Assembly: GCA_030740295.1 (NCBI GenBank)
Contig: JASLXP010000527.1
Span: 1 to 16,086 of the forward strand
DNA length: 16,086 nucleotides
Direction: 5' to 3'
Source: Planctomycetota bacterium
GTDB lineage: Bacteria > Planctomycetota > PUPC01 > JACPCR01
Shown here: piece after piece, positions 6,936-15,208 of the stretch
Layout: each line of letters begins with the position of its first letter
Numbering within the stretch: the first letter of the stretch is position 1
Notes under the pieces: generated by a model
The model's input: the letters and a program-made list of their open reading frames with translations, nothing else
What the model was told of the DNA's origin: nothing
The model's database searches: none
Made by a program: the position numbers and the translations under genes

Positions 6936-9050
6936 ATGTCTCCACGAAGAGTACTGTCCTATGCAAAGCCCTCCACTTACAAGGCCGCCGCGGCGCTTCT
7001 GTTCGCCATCTGTTGCGCACGTTCACACGGGGCAGGACTTCTGATTGCCGAGGGTGGGCTCGGAGGCGTGCTCGAGATCGTTGAGCACACGGTGGAAGTC
7101 ACCATCAACAACGGGATTGCCGTCACTGAAGTCAACCAGATCTTTCAGAACACTGAGAATCGGCAGGTAGAGGCGCTCTACACGTTCCCCGTCCCCAAGG
7201 GGGCCTCGGTTTCAAACTTCAGCATGTGGATCAACGGCAAGGAGATGATCGGCGAGGTCGTCGAGAAGGAACGGGCCCGTGAAATCTACAACAGCTATAA
7301 GCGCGTCCGGCGAGACCCGGGTCTGCTCGAGCAGAAAGACTACAAGACCTTCGAAATGCGCATCTTTCCTATTGGGCCGCGGGCGCGGCAGCGCGTCCAG
7401 ATCACTTACTACCAGGAACTCGAGTTCGATCACGACTGGTGCACATACGTCTACCCGCTCGCGACTCAATCTCGGCCCAAAATGGATGCAAAGGTCAGGG
7501 GCAAATTCGCTCTGAATCTCGATGCAAAGTCTGCCATTCCCATCAAGGCGATGAACAGCCCGAGTCACACGGATGACTTCGAGATCGTCAGCCACAATGA
7601 ACGGTATCAGCAGGCCAGCCTTGAACTCGACAAGGGCGAACTTAACAGGGATCTGGTCATCGCCTATCACCTGTCGCGCCCCAAGACGGGTATCGATCTG
7701 ATTGCATCACGGCAGTCCGGTGAGGACGGCTTCTTTCTCATGACGGTCACTGCAGGCGAGGGGCTGGCCATGCTCGACGCCCCTTCGGATTATGTATTCA
7801 TCCTGGATATATCGGGCAGTATGAAGGACGACGGCAAATTCAAAATTTCCACGCAATCCATCTCTGCCTTTATCAGATCGCTCGAGCCGAAGGATCGGTT
7901 CGAGGTAATCACCTTTAACATCACTCCACGTCCGCTGTTCAAGAAACTCGTAGATGCCAACAGCGAGAATCATGGGCGCGCTCAGAAATTCCTTGACAGC
8001 CGGGTTGCACGCGGGGGTACCGTGCTGCATCCCGCGGTTCGTGAGGCATATCGTCATTCGCAGTCAGGACGCCAACTCAATGTGGTCATCCTGAGTGACG
8101 GCATGACCGAACAGAAGGAGCGGGCCCGTCTGCTCCAATTGATTCAAGACCGGCCTGCAAATACGCGTGTCTTCTGCATCGGGGTCGGCAACGAAGTAAA
8201 TCGCCCGCTGCTCCAGCAGGTGGCCGAAGATGCCGGCGGCCTCGCCGCGTTCATCTCCAGGGGAGACGACTTCGAGCGCAAGGCAAAGGCGTTTCGGCGC
8301 AAACTGCTTCGGCCGGTTGCCTCGGACATCGAGATCGCATTCTCAGGCTCTGAGGTCTATGACCTCGTGCCCCCAAAGCTCCCCAACCTCTATCACGGGA
8401 TGCCCGTTCGCCTGATGGGTCGCTATAAACAGTCCGGCCCGGTCAAGGTGGACATGCGTACCGTGATCTCCGGCAAGCCGATGCAGAAGACCATCGAATT
8501 GGATTTTCCCGAGCGGGACGAATCCAACCCGGAGATCGAACGCATGTGGGCCTGGCATCAAGTGGACGCGCTTCTTAAGAGCGCGGACCGAACCGGCTCA
8601 CGGGAACGTGTGATCGATGAAGTTGTCCGTCTTGGCGAAGGTTTTTCTATTGTCACCGAGTACACCTCGTTCCTCGTGCTGGAGAACGACGCGGAATACC
8701 GGCGCTGGAAGATCGACCGCCGCAACGCCCTGCGCATCCAGCGAGATCGTCGCGCTCAGTCAGAGCTGAAAACCAGGCTCGCAAAGATCCGCTCACGGGC
8801 TGCAGCCGATGTCGGTCCCCTGGCTGCTGTTCCTCAGCCCTCGGTAACGCCTCGCATTCCTCCAGCAAACAGGCCGACCGCTTCCCAACCGCAGACTCGC
8901 CCGGCCTCTCCGGTGAAGCAGAAACCAAGACGCAGTTTCGATTTCGATTTCGGAGGAGGAGGCGCATTCGACCCGATAAGTGGTGGGATCGCGCTCGGCC
9001 TTGCCGGCCTTGCCTTCGCCGCACGCAGGAAGAAGGAAAAGGAAGGCTAG
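6936..9050 (+). CDS. secreted VIT-vWA protein with GlyGly-CTERM-like C-terminal sorting signal
   Basis: The 704-residue protein starts with a signal peptide (hydrophobic AAAALLFAICCA, probable cleavage after SHGA near residue 33). A VIT domain follows at about 40-165 (VEHTVEVTINNGIAVTEVNQ, ALYTFPVPKGASVSNF, EVVEKERAREIY). A von Willebrand A domain follows at about 283-450 with a complete MIDAS: DISGS (D291, S293, S295), T362 in RGGT and D388 in LSDGM. Then come a beta-rich region, a charged helix (about 615-640) and a Pro/Gln-rich spacer. The C-terminus has GGGG (673-676), DPISGG (679-684), a short hydrophobic helix (685-696) and RRKKEKEG. That tripartite tail is like GlyGly-CTERM sorting signals, and the next gene encodes a rhombosortase-like rhomboid, so I infer the tail is processed by it. 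The domain layout resembles the proteobacterial VIT-vWA sortase targets. It probably acts on the outer face of the cell as a metal-dependent adhesion or binding protein; the ligand is unknown. Confidence 0.9.
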   Translation: MSPRRVLSYAKPSTYKAAAALLFAICCARSHGAGLLIAEGGLGGVLEIVEHTVEVTINNGIAVTEVNQIFQNTENRQVEALYTFPVPKGASVSNFSMWINGKEMIGEVVEKERAREIYNSYKRVRRDPGLLEQKDYKTFEMRIFPIGPRARQRVQITYYQELEFDHDWCTYVYPLATQSRPKMDAKVRGKFALNLDAKSAIPIKAMNSPSHTDDFEIVSHNERYQQASLELDKGELNRDLVIAYHLSRPKTGIDLIASRQSGEDGFFLMTVTAGEGLAMLDAPSDYVFILDISGSMKDDGKFKISTQSISAFIRSLEPKDRFEVITFNITPRPLFKKLVDANSENHGRAQKFLDSRVARGGTVLHPAVREAYRHSQSGRQLNVVILSDGMTEQKERARLLQLIQDRPANTRVFCIGVGNEVNRPLLQQVAEDAGGLAAFISRGDDFERKAKAFRRKLLRPVASDIEIAFSGSEVYDLVPPKLPNLYHGMPVRLMGRYKQSGPVKVDMRTVISGKPMQKTIELDFPERDESNPEIERMWAWHQVDALLKSADRTGSRERVIDEVVRLGEGFSIVTEYTSFLVLENDAEYRRWKIDRRNALRIQRDRRAQSELKTRLAKIRSRAAADVGPLAAVPQPSVTPRIPPANRPTASQPQTRPASPVKQKPRRSFDFDFGGGGAFDPISGGIALGLAGLAFAARRKKEKEG
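9041..9046 (+). promoter_or_regulatory. ribosome binding site of the rhomboid gene, inside the upstream coding end
   Basis: GGAAGG lies in the last codons of the VIT-vWA gene, 6 nt before the rhomboid ATG at 9053. With a 2-nt intergenic gap this points to coupled translation of the two genes. Confidence 0.6.
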
Positions 9051-9052
9051 AA

Positions 9053-9736
9053 ATGAATTACACCGTCGGTACTGCGAAACCGAAACGCAACACTCTTCGT
9101 CTGCTTCGAGACCCGATGCTCCTCACGCTGGCTTCGGCAATCATCGCATTGCCGATAGCCGGCGGATGGCTCCAACAGGTGCTGCAGTTCGACCGCGACG
9201 CCATCCTAAACGGACAGATCTGGCGACTCGTCACGGGCCACTTCACCCACTGGACATTCGATCAGTTCTTCTGGGATACGGTGACCTTTGCCTTCCTCGC
9301 GCCTCTATGCGTCTTCAGATCGCAGAAGCGGTTCTTGGCGACTGTCGTGATTTCCACGCTTCTGATTTCGGGGACCGTCTGGTTCTGTCATCCGGAGATC
9401 CTCTTCTACCGAGGGCTCTCGGGCATTGATTCCGCCTTATTCGTCCTGCTCGCCGTATCCATACTCAAAGAAAGCCTGGGCGAACGGGACTGGCCATTCC
9501 TGGCTCTCGGCTGTGGATTGACCGCGGCCTTTATCGGAAAAACCGCGTTCGAGCTCGTTACGGGCTCGACCATGTTCGTCGACAGTCAGACCGTGAACAC
9601 GCTTTGTCTGGCTCATGCAGGTGGTGCTCTGGTCGGTGTCGCTGTCGGTCTGATTCGTCCCGGCAGTGCTGGCTCCGATGCAGTCGGAAGCCCGGCCAGA
9701 ACTCAAACCGTGAAGTCTTCCATCTACGTCAACTGA
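9053..9736 (+). CDS. rhomboid-family intramembrane serine protease, rhombosortase-like
   Basis: The 227-residue protein has about six hydrophobic segments and a short cytoplasmic-type N-terminus. Rhomboid signatures seen: LNGQIWRLVTGHFTHW (about 52-67, the WR and H region before TM2), catalytic GLSG (S123) opening a later helix, and catalytic-type histidine in LAHAGGALVG (H188). These match the Ser/His dyad of rhomboid proteases, and the small six-helix size with RGLSG and HAGGAL fits rhombosortase, which cleaves GlyGly-CTERM proteins. The TM2 positions that are His and Asn in GlpG-type rhomboids (H150, N154) appear by hand alignment to be Gln71 and Asp75, an unusual pair. The gene follows its likely substrate, the VIT-vWA protein, with a 2-nt gap. 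A general rhomboid pseudoprotease is the alternative, but both dyad residues are present. Confidence 0.78.
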   Translation: MNYTVGTAKPKRNTLRLLRDPMLLTLASAIIALPIAGGWLQQVLQFDRDAILNGQIWRLVTGHFTHWTFDQFFWDTVTFAFLAPLCVFRSQKRFLATVVISTLLISGTVWFCHPEILFYRGLSGIDSALFVLLAVSILKESLGERDWPFLALGCGLTAAFIGKTAFELVTGSTMFVDSQTVNTLCLAHAGGALVGVAVGLIRPGSAGSDAVGSPARTQTVKSSIYVN

Positions 9737-9748
9737 CTATTCAAGATC

Positions 9749-12700
9749 ATGCTGATTCCCATACTGTTCTCCCTCTGCTTCATCGGATTCGCCTTCACGG
9801 GTTTCATCACCACCTGCCGCTGGCTTCATTACGCATGCACGCGACAGCAATGCACCCGATGCCAGAAGCATCTGAAGAAATCGTTCGGTTTCTGCCCCGC
9901 GTGCGGACACAGCCGCCACGCGCTGGCGATCGAGAAGGAAACTCGAACAAAAAAGGCAGAAGCAACGCGCAGAGTCGAGCCGGCGACCCCAGGGGCTCCG
10001 GCCGCGCGTGCGGTCTTGCCAGAAAAGCCTCGTGAGGAACGACCAGAACCAAAGCCCATGTCTGAAGCGCCGAGAGTGCCTCCACCGATCAGGCGATCAC
10101 CTGTTCCAGCTAATCCCAGTAATCCAACACCTGTGGCTTCCACCCCATCCTCCCACACCTCTCTTGTCGCGGAGCGCCAAGACCACGAGGTTACTTCCAC
10201 TATTCCATCACTCCAACATTCCAAGACTCCATCATCCTCCCACACCTCTCTTTTCGCGAAGCGCCAAGACCACGAGGTCACTTCCACTACTCCATCACTC
10301 CAGCATTCCAAGACTCCATCATCCTCCCACACCTCTCCTGTCGCGGAACGCCAAGACCACGAGGCTTCTTCCGCCACGCCATCACTCCAACATTCCAAGG
10401 CTCCATCATCCTCCCACACCTCTCTTGTCGCGGAGAGCCAAGACCACGAGGTCACATCATCTGTCCACAGGCAGGCTGCTCGTCGCAACGGGGCCAAACG
10501 CAATTGGCCTGAAATCCTGATCCGGTCGCTCCTCTACATCGGCGTGCTGGGGATGGTAGCCACGCTGCTGACGCTCCTTTACAGCCAGAAGGAACTCATC
10601 ACGAATACAAAGAAATTCGGTCTGGTGATGGCCTTTACTGCGAGTGTCTATCTGCTGGGAAGGACCCTCTATCTGAAGTTCAAGTACGAGCGGACCGGGC
10701 TCGCCTTCATCTTTCTGTCCTTCTTTTTTGTGCCGCTGAATTACTATGCGGCGAAGGCGTTCATGCTGATGGGGCCGGTGGGCTCGGGCGCGAAGTTTGA
10801 ACTGAGGTTACCACCGGAGCTTGCCGAATGGGGCATTGTGTTCGGAGTGTGCGGGATCATTTATTTCCTCGTGAGTTTGCGCCTGAAAGAGGGCCTCATG
10901 CCTTACGTTGCGGTGATAACAGCCTCGCTGGGCACAGTGCTGCTGGTCTGGCATTACAGCCCGCCGTGGCTCGGTTGGGGTGGGGCTGCGTTAACCTGCG
11001 CGGCGCTGCTCGAGACATGGAGGAGGGTATCGCCACGGTATCGGATTCCGTTACTGATTCCCGCAACTGGAGCGGGCATCATGGGCTGTTTTGCCTACTT
11101 GCGATATCTGGTTCTGTTACCTGAGAGTGGGCTCTTCACAACCGGTATGTATGGGATGTGCGTGAGCGTGGCGGTCCTGGCCCTCGCGCATCAGTTGCGG
11201 TGGATGGAAAAGAACTGGGTCACGCCAGCGCTTTTCACGTTCAATCTGCTTCTGTTCCTCAAGCATTTCTCTACGGGCGGGCTCAATTACACGGGCGTGT
11301 TTTTCCTTGTCGCATTCGTGCTCTGGGGGATCGAGCGGGCATGGACTGCCTGCACAAAGATCTCGAACGCTTCACCGCTGTGTTTCGACGGTGAGGAAGT
11401 CTCCAGGCTCTGGCGAAGTACCTCATTGATGGTCGCGGTCTTCGCCGCGTCATTCGGATTGTTGAGTCTGCTGGTCCACACATTCGCCGGTCTGGATTTT
11501 CCAGTCCTGAATCGTGGTGCGGATTGGATGTTGTGGAGCGGGCTGTCGGTGGGCGCGGTTTACTTTTTCTTGCGCCGGGAGATCTGGCCCCAGGGTGTGC
11601 TGCTCACTCTGTTGCTCGTGGGAGGGATCGTCTGGCACTGGTCATTCCTGATTGGGCTTGGACTTCATGGGCAGGTGATCTCGCTGCTCGTGTACACCGC
11701 CTTCTGCGCATTCATGTGCCGGACTTTCGAGGAGGAACATCAGGACCTCGTCACAGGATTCGCAATCATCGGTCACCTTGCGACGCTGGGGCTCTATCTG
11801 ACTGTTCAGCTTTTTGTGGCGTCAACCATCTGGCCGCCGGTCGCCGCGCTTGGCAGTGCGGCCTTTCTTGCCTTCCTGGCAAACCGGGCCGAGCGAATCG
11901 GGCTGCAGGCAATCAGCAGGCTCTGGCTCCAGGCTATTGCCATCCTCCTCACACATGTCTCACTTTTCTTCCTCGGAGTCTGGGCCTCGTGGCCAAGGGA
12001 ACTGATCGGGCTCGGTGAATTGCTGCTGGCCTGCGCGTTTCAATGGGCCGGCAGATCTCTTAGCAGCAAATGGACGACACCCATGCGACACGTCTCGGGC
12101 GTCCTCATCGGGGTGGCCTGCGTCTACCTCATGATCGACGGCATTTTGGGAGACAAAGCGCTTGCTGCCATGCTGGCCACGCTTATCACCGCTCTCAACT
12201 GTGCCGGTGTGGCCTGGAGAGAGAGTGCGGAAGATGAAGGTCAGTTCATCAGCAGGAACGACCTGCGTGTGCTGGCAGTCTGCCTTACGCACACTTCGCT
12301 GTACTTCTTCACCTCGTGGTTATCGCTGCCGATGGATACAGCCGGGCTCAGCCAACTGTTCCTTGCCTGCGGCTACCAGTGGCTGGGCAGCTTCGATCGG
12401 ATGGGCCTCTGGGTTATTCCGCTGCGATGTGTATCGGGAATCATCGCGGCCTCGATGTGCGCTCTTCAGATCCTGGATGTCTTTGCTGGCGGCAGCCAGG
12501 CAGTGACAGCGTTGTCAGCTTTTGTGACAGGGCTATTCGGTTTCGGCGTTGCCTGGCGAGATCGTTCAGAAGGAGAAAATGAATCCACAGGCATTGTTGC
12601 TCTGCAGCTCATCTCGATGGCTCTGATGCACCTCTCGCTCTTCCTGTTTGGCATCCACGTGTCATTGGAAGTTGAGCGTATTGCGTTGACTCAATTGCTG

Positions 12701-15103
12701 CTTGCCTGCCTGTTTCAGTGGTTCGGATTCGTACGCCTTGGGAATTGGGTGGCGCCGATACGAAAAGTTTCGGCAGGCATCATGTTGCTGATGTTCCTGG
12801 TAAATATCTGCGAATGGTTGGGGGGAGCTACACCATTGATTCCTGCGGCTGCGGCAATCATTACCGCCATGTGCTTCGCAGGTATGGCCTGGAGAAACGC
12901 TTCAGGGGCCGAACCCAGAACAGGGAACACTTCAACATGGCAGGTTATCGCCAGCGCACTGACTCATCTCTCGTTCGCTTTTTTCTGTGAATGGGTAGGC
13001 ATGCCGCTGGAGGAGATCGGCCTCTATGTATCGCTCATGAGTTTTGTCTTCCACATCCTGGGGAGCTTCGGCCCCGTGGGCGACTGGGCCCGGCCGATGC
13101 GGAGGGTATCGGCGAGCATCCTCGGCATGCTGTGCCTGTGGCATCTCTTCATATTTATCGAGAGTGGTGCGCCTTTGTCGACAAGCCCGGTCACGTCCTT
13201 CCTTACCGCGCTGTGCTGCTTTAATGCCGCCTGGCGCAGCCGGCAATCCGGTTGGATTTATTTAGGCGGCTTGCTCACGTGTCATTCTCTTCTCTTCGGC
13301 ACACTGGTGTGGGCAGAAGACTGGTTTTTGCTCGCCGCGCTTCAGATGGCGGCCGCGGTGGTATTTCAGATGGTCGCATGGGTTCTGCGATCGAAGGATG
13401 CCGGGCTCAGTCCGTATCAGAAGGCATTCGTTCGTCTGTCGTGGCTGGTGATGATTCCGGCGAGTATCTGTTGCGCGCTTTATGCGGAGGCATGGACTTT
13501 TGCAATTGCCGCTGCGTTTTTCGCGGGTCTGTGCGCGCTCTTGCAGAAACGTAAATGGGGGACGCTGGCCTTCATTTTTCTGTTTGCAGGAATACACATC
13601 TTTGTAGACCAATTGCCCGGGGTGAATCTGATCCAGCCAGACGCCCTGTGGCTCACATTAGGGCTGTCCAGTGCGACTCTGTTGTTATGGGCATTCCTTG
13701 GCAAGGAGCGGTTAAAACATTGGTTCTTCGGCGGATTCGAAGTCTCGTGCTGGATGAATTTTCTCGTCCTGCCATGCGTTATTGTCCACATTCTGCTCGG
13801 AGAGGAGGGACTGCTGCTGCTGCCCGCGTGCGCAACTGTCATGGGCCTTTGTGGCTGGATCAGCGCTTCGTATCGATACCGGCGAACTTCTTTCCTTGTC
13901 TTCTGCTGCGGAGGAACGCTGCTGCTCAGTTACATCAACGGTGCGTTCAGATTCGTTGACAATCTGTCTGTCTTTGCCAGTGAGCCCGCGGCACTCGTCG
14001 GTTTCATGCTGCTTGTGCCGATTGTTGTTTTCCTCATGGGCATTCGATACGTGGTCTGGGCGAAGGAACAGGAGAATCCGCCGATTCGTATCTCCTATGT
14101 TCCTTTCTGTATTCTGTGCGCGCTTACGACTGTCACGGGCTTTCTAATGTGCGCGTCGAGTAAGACCTTTGTCATGTTTTACTGCGTGGGGTTGGCGTGT
14201 GTGAGTGGAGTCGGTTTCGTCATGCTCCATTGGCAGTGGTTGCTTTACGCGGGTCTCTTTCTGTTGCAGCCCGCGTTCTTCCTTGCGCTCGATCACGCCA
14301 GCGTCGGGACATCTGCCATGCGAATCTGGGCCATGTTCATGGGGGCGACACTGGTCGGCATCGGTCATCTGAACAGAGAGCATTACGACAACAAAGACAA
14401 TCCGTTCGTCCAGATGGGGCTGATTGTCTGTGTGCTCTCTTTCCTTTTGGCGTTTTTTATGCCGGGTGTGTTTGAGGTGCAGAGCGAGGCGTTGCTGCAG
14501 ACAATTGCTGCGACGTTGCTGGCCGCGGCTGTGTTTGCAGCGACCGGATGGGTGCAGTCACAGCCTGCGCTATTCACTTTTGCGGGCCTTTCGGGGCTGA
14601 TGGCTTACTACCTGATCCTTCTCTACTTCCCGGTCAGGCAGGTCATCCTCTACAGCGTTCCGCCGGGTTTGGGGCTCATTCTCTGGGGCGCGGGGCAGCG
14701 GCTCGGACGGCTGAAGAAAGGGGCTGTGCCCGATACCAGTCTCATTCAGATTGGGATGGGCATTCTCTTCGTACCTTCACTCTTTCAGATTCTGTTTCCA
14801 AACCAGCCGACTGCCGCGATCATGACGGCGCTTACCGCGAAATGCGTGATTCTGCTCTCGCTCAGAACCCGTATTCGATGGATGTTTTATCTGTCCACCA
14901 GTGCGCTTGGTTTGACCTTTGCCATCGAGCTTCATCATCTTCTGCGGGACGTTCACATTCCGCACTGGGCCTGGCTTGGAATCATCAGCCTGCTCTGCAT
15001 CTTCATCGGTTTCCTCAGCGAACGCCGTTTCAAACAGTTTATGAAAGAGAGAGTGGACGACGCTCAATCACGCTGGAAGGATTTCTTCTTTGAATGGCGA
15101 TAG
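9749..15103 (+). CDS. giant polytopic membrane protein with N-terminal zinc ribbon and internal repeats; family not recognised
   Basis: The 1784-residue protein starts 12 nt after the rhomboid stop, with no strong ribosome binding site, so translation is probably coupled. Residues 1-20 are hydrophobic and may be a membrane helix. A zinc ribbon follows: C35-x2-C38-x10-C49-x2-C52. Residues about 60-250 are a disordered Pro/Ser/Thr-rich linker, including 3.6 copies of a 29-residue repeat (134-238). From about 253 to the end the chain is almost continuous hydrophobic helices with short charged loops, on the order of 40-50 membrane segments. Residues about 721-1165 are four tandem copies of a ~112-residue module (LTHxSL...W...P...IGL..LLLAC.FQW.G....P.R.VSG...TAL...G.AWR), and a degenerate fifth may follow. 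No catalytic motif or transport signature is evident. Very large multi-helix proteins of the DUF2157/DUF2339 sort are a loose analogy only. Its operon suggests a role with the VIT-vWA protein and rhomboid, for example as a scaffold or export partner; this is inference. Confidence 0.8.
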   Translation: MLIPILFSLCFIGFAFTGFITTCRWLHYACTRQQCTRCQKHLKKSFGFCPACGHSRHALAIEKETRTKKAEATRRVEPATPGAPAARAVLPEKPREERPEPKPMSEAPRVPPPIRRSPVPANPSNPTPVASTPSSHTSLVAERQDHEVTSTIPSLQHSKTPSSSHTSLFAKRQDHEVTSTTPSLQHSKTPSSSHTSPVAERQDHEASSATPSLQHSKAPSSSHTSLVAESQDHEVTSSVHRQAARRNGAKRNWPEILIRSLLYIGVLGMVATLLTLLYSQKELITNTKKFGLVMAFTASVYLLGRTLYLKFKYERTGLAFIFLSFFFVPLNYYAAKAFMLMGPVGSGAKFELRLPPELAEWGIVFGVCGIIYFLVSLRLKEGLMPYVAVITASLGTVLLVWHYSPPWLGWGGAALTCAALLETWRRVSPRYRIPLLIPATGAGIMGCFAYLRYLVLLPESGLFTTGMYGMCVSVAVLALAHQLRWMEKNWVTPALFTFNLLLFLKHFSTGGLNYTGVFFLVAFVLWGIERAWTACTKISNASPLCFDGEEVSRLWRSTSLMVAVFAASFGLLSLLVHTFAGLDFPVLNRGADWMLWSGLSVGAVYFFLRREIWPQGVLLTLLLVGGIVWHWSFLIGLGLHGQVISLLVYTAFCAFMCRTFEEEHQDLVTGFAIIGHLATLGLYLTVQLFVASTIWPPVAALGSAAFLAFLANRAERIGLQAISRLWLQAIAILLTHVSLFFLGVWASWPRELIGLGELLLACAFQWAGRSLSSKWTTPMRHVSGVLIGVACVYLMIDGILGDKALAAMLATLITALNCAGVAWRESAEDEGQFISRNDLRVLAVCLTHTSLYFFTSWLSLPMDTAGLSQLFLACGYQWLGSFDRMGLWVIPLRCVSGIIAASMCALQILDVFAGGSQAVTALSAFVTGLFGFGVAWRDRSEGENESTGIVALQLISMALMHLSLFLFGIHVSLEVERIALTQLLLACLFQWFGFVRLGNWVAPIRKVSAGIMLLMFLVNICEWLGGATPLIPAAAAIITAMCFAGMAWRNASGAEPRTGNTSTWQVIASALTHLSFAFFCEWVGMPLEEIGLYVSLMSFVFHILGSFGPVGDWARPMRRVSASILGMLCLWHLFIFIESGAPLSTSPVTSFLTALCCFNAAWRSRQSGWIYLGGLLTCHSLLFGTLVWAEDWFLLAALQMAAAVVFQMVAWVLRSKDAGLSPYQKAFVRLSWLVMIPASICCALYAEAWTFAIAAAFFAGLCALLQKRKWGTLAFIFLFAGIHIFVDQLPGVNLIQPDALWLTLGLSSATLLLWAFLGKERLKHWFFGGFEVSCWMNFLVLPCVIVHILLGEEGLLLLPACATVMGLCGWISASYRYRRTSFLVFCCGGTLLLSYINGAFRFVDNLSVFASEPAALVGFMLLVPIVVFLMGIRYVVWAKEQENPPIRISYVPFCILCALTTVTGFLMCASSKTFVMFYCVGLACVSGVGFVMLHWQWLLYAGLFLLQPAFFLALDHASVGTSAMRIWAMFMGATLVGIGHLNREHYDNKDNPFVQMGLIVCVLSFLLAFFMPGVFEVQSEALLQTIAATLLAAAVFAATGWVQSQPALFTFAGLSGLMAYYLILLYFPVRQVILYSVPPGLGLILWGAGQRLGRLKKGAVPDTSLIQIGMGILFVPSLFQILFPNQPTAAIMTALTAKCVILLSLRTRIRWMFYLSTSALGLTFAIELHHLLRDVHIPHWAWLGIISLLCIFIGFLSERRFKQFMKERVDDAQSRWKDFFFEWR
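10147..10463 (+). repeat. 3.6 tandem copies of an 87-bp repeat, each with an imperfect palindrome, inside the giant membrane-protein gene
   Basis: Units start at 10147, 10234, 10321 and 10408 (exact 87-bp period, 29 codons); the last is cut off near 10463. Each opens with ATCCTCCCACACCTCTC, contains CGCCAAGACCACGAGG (GAGCCAAG in unit 4) and ends in a run of short CATTCCA/CACTCCA-like words. Units 1 and 2 differ at about five positions. In unit 1, 10163-10181 can pair as CTTG-T-CGC / GCG-C-CAAG around a GGA loop; the other units keep this only partly. The encoded peptide repeat is SSHTSLVAERQDHEVTST-like. Several frames on both strands stay open here. Confidence 0.9.
11910..13245 (+). repeat. 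four tandem ~112-codon repeats encoding a membrane module
   Basis: Within the giant membrane protein, the anchor motif L[TM]HxS[LF] places its histidine at residues 736, 848, 961 and 1073, giving spacings of 112, 113 and 112. Each copy continues with a W..(L/M)P/V.. segment, IGL/IAL..LLLAC.FQW.G, an invariant P.R.VS[GA], and TAL/TGL..G.AWR near its end. Approximate copy starts are 11910, 12256, 12595 and 12931. A further LTCHSL at residue 1179 may mark a degenerate fifth copy. The repeats are diverged at DNA level, so this is an old protein duplication and unlike the recent 87-bp repeats. Confidence 0.75.
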
Positions 15104-15194
15104 CGGCCACGGTCATTCGGTTTCGTAAGCAGTCTCGGTCTGATAGTTCTCCCTTTGTAGTCGGCGATTCATCGCGGAGAGCAGTCAGATGCAC

Positions 15195-15200
15195 GGAGAG
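15195..15200 (+). promoter_or_regulatory. ribosome binding site of the sulfatase gene
   Basis: GGAGAG lies 8 nt before the chosen ATG at 15209 and supports that start. The rest of the 105-nt gap after the giant membrane-protein gene shows no clear promoter or terminator. Confidence 0.5.
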
Positions 15201-15208
15201 TCAAAGCC

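Noticed and set aside
10147..10463. CRISPR array
   Set aside because: The repeats are 87 bp in direct tandem with no unique spacers, and they are in frame within a gene.
9829..10503. A 224-codon minus-strand ORF with repeated WSWRSATREVWEDDG-type units
   Set aside because: It mirrors the 87-bp repeats on the other strand. The plus-strand frame continues through the zinc ribbon before and the membrane region after, so the plus strand is the coding one.
10008..10520. A 170-codon plus-strand ORF over the repeats in another frame
   Set aside because: The repeat has few stops in any frame. This ORF has no domain and lies entirely inside the giant membrane-protein gene.
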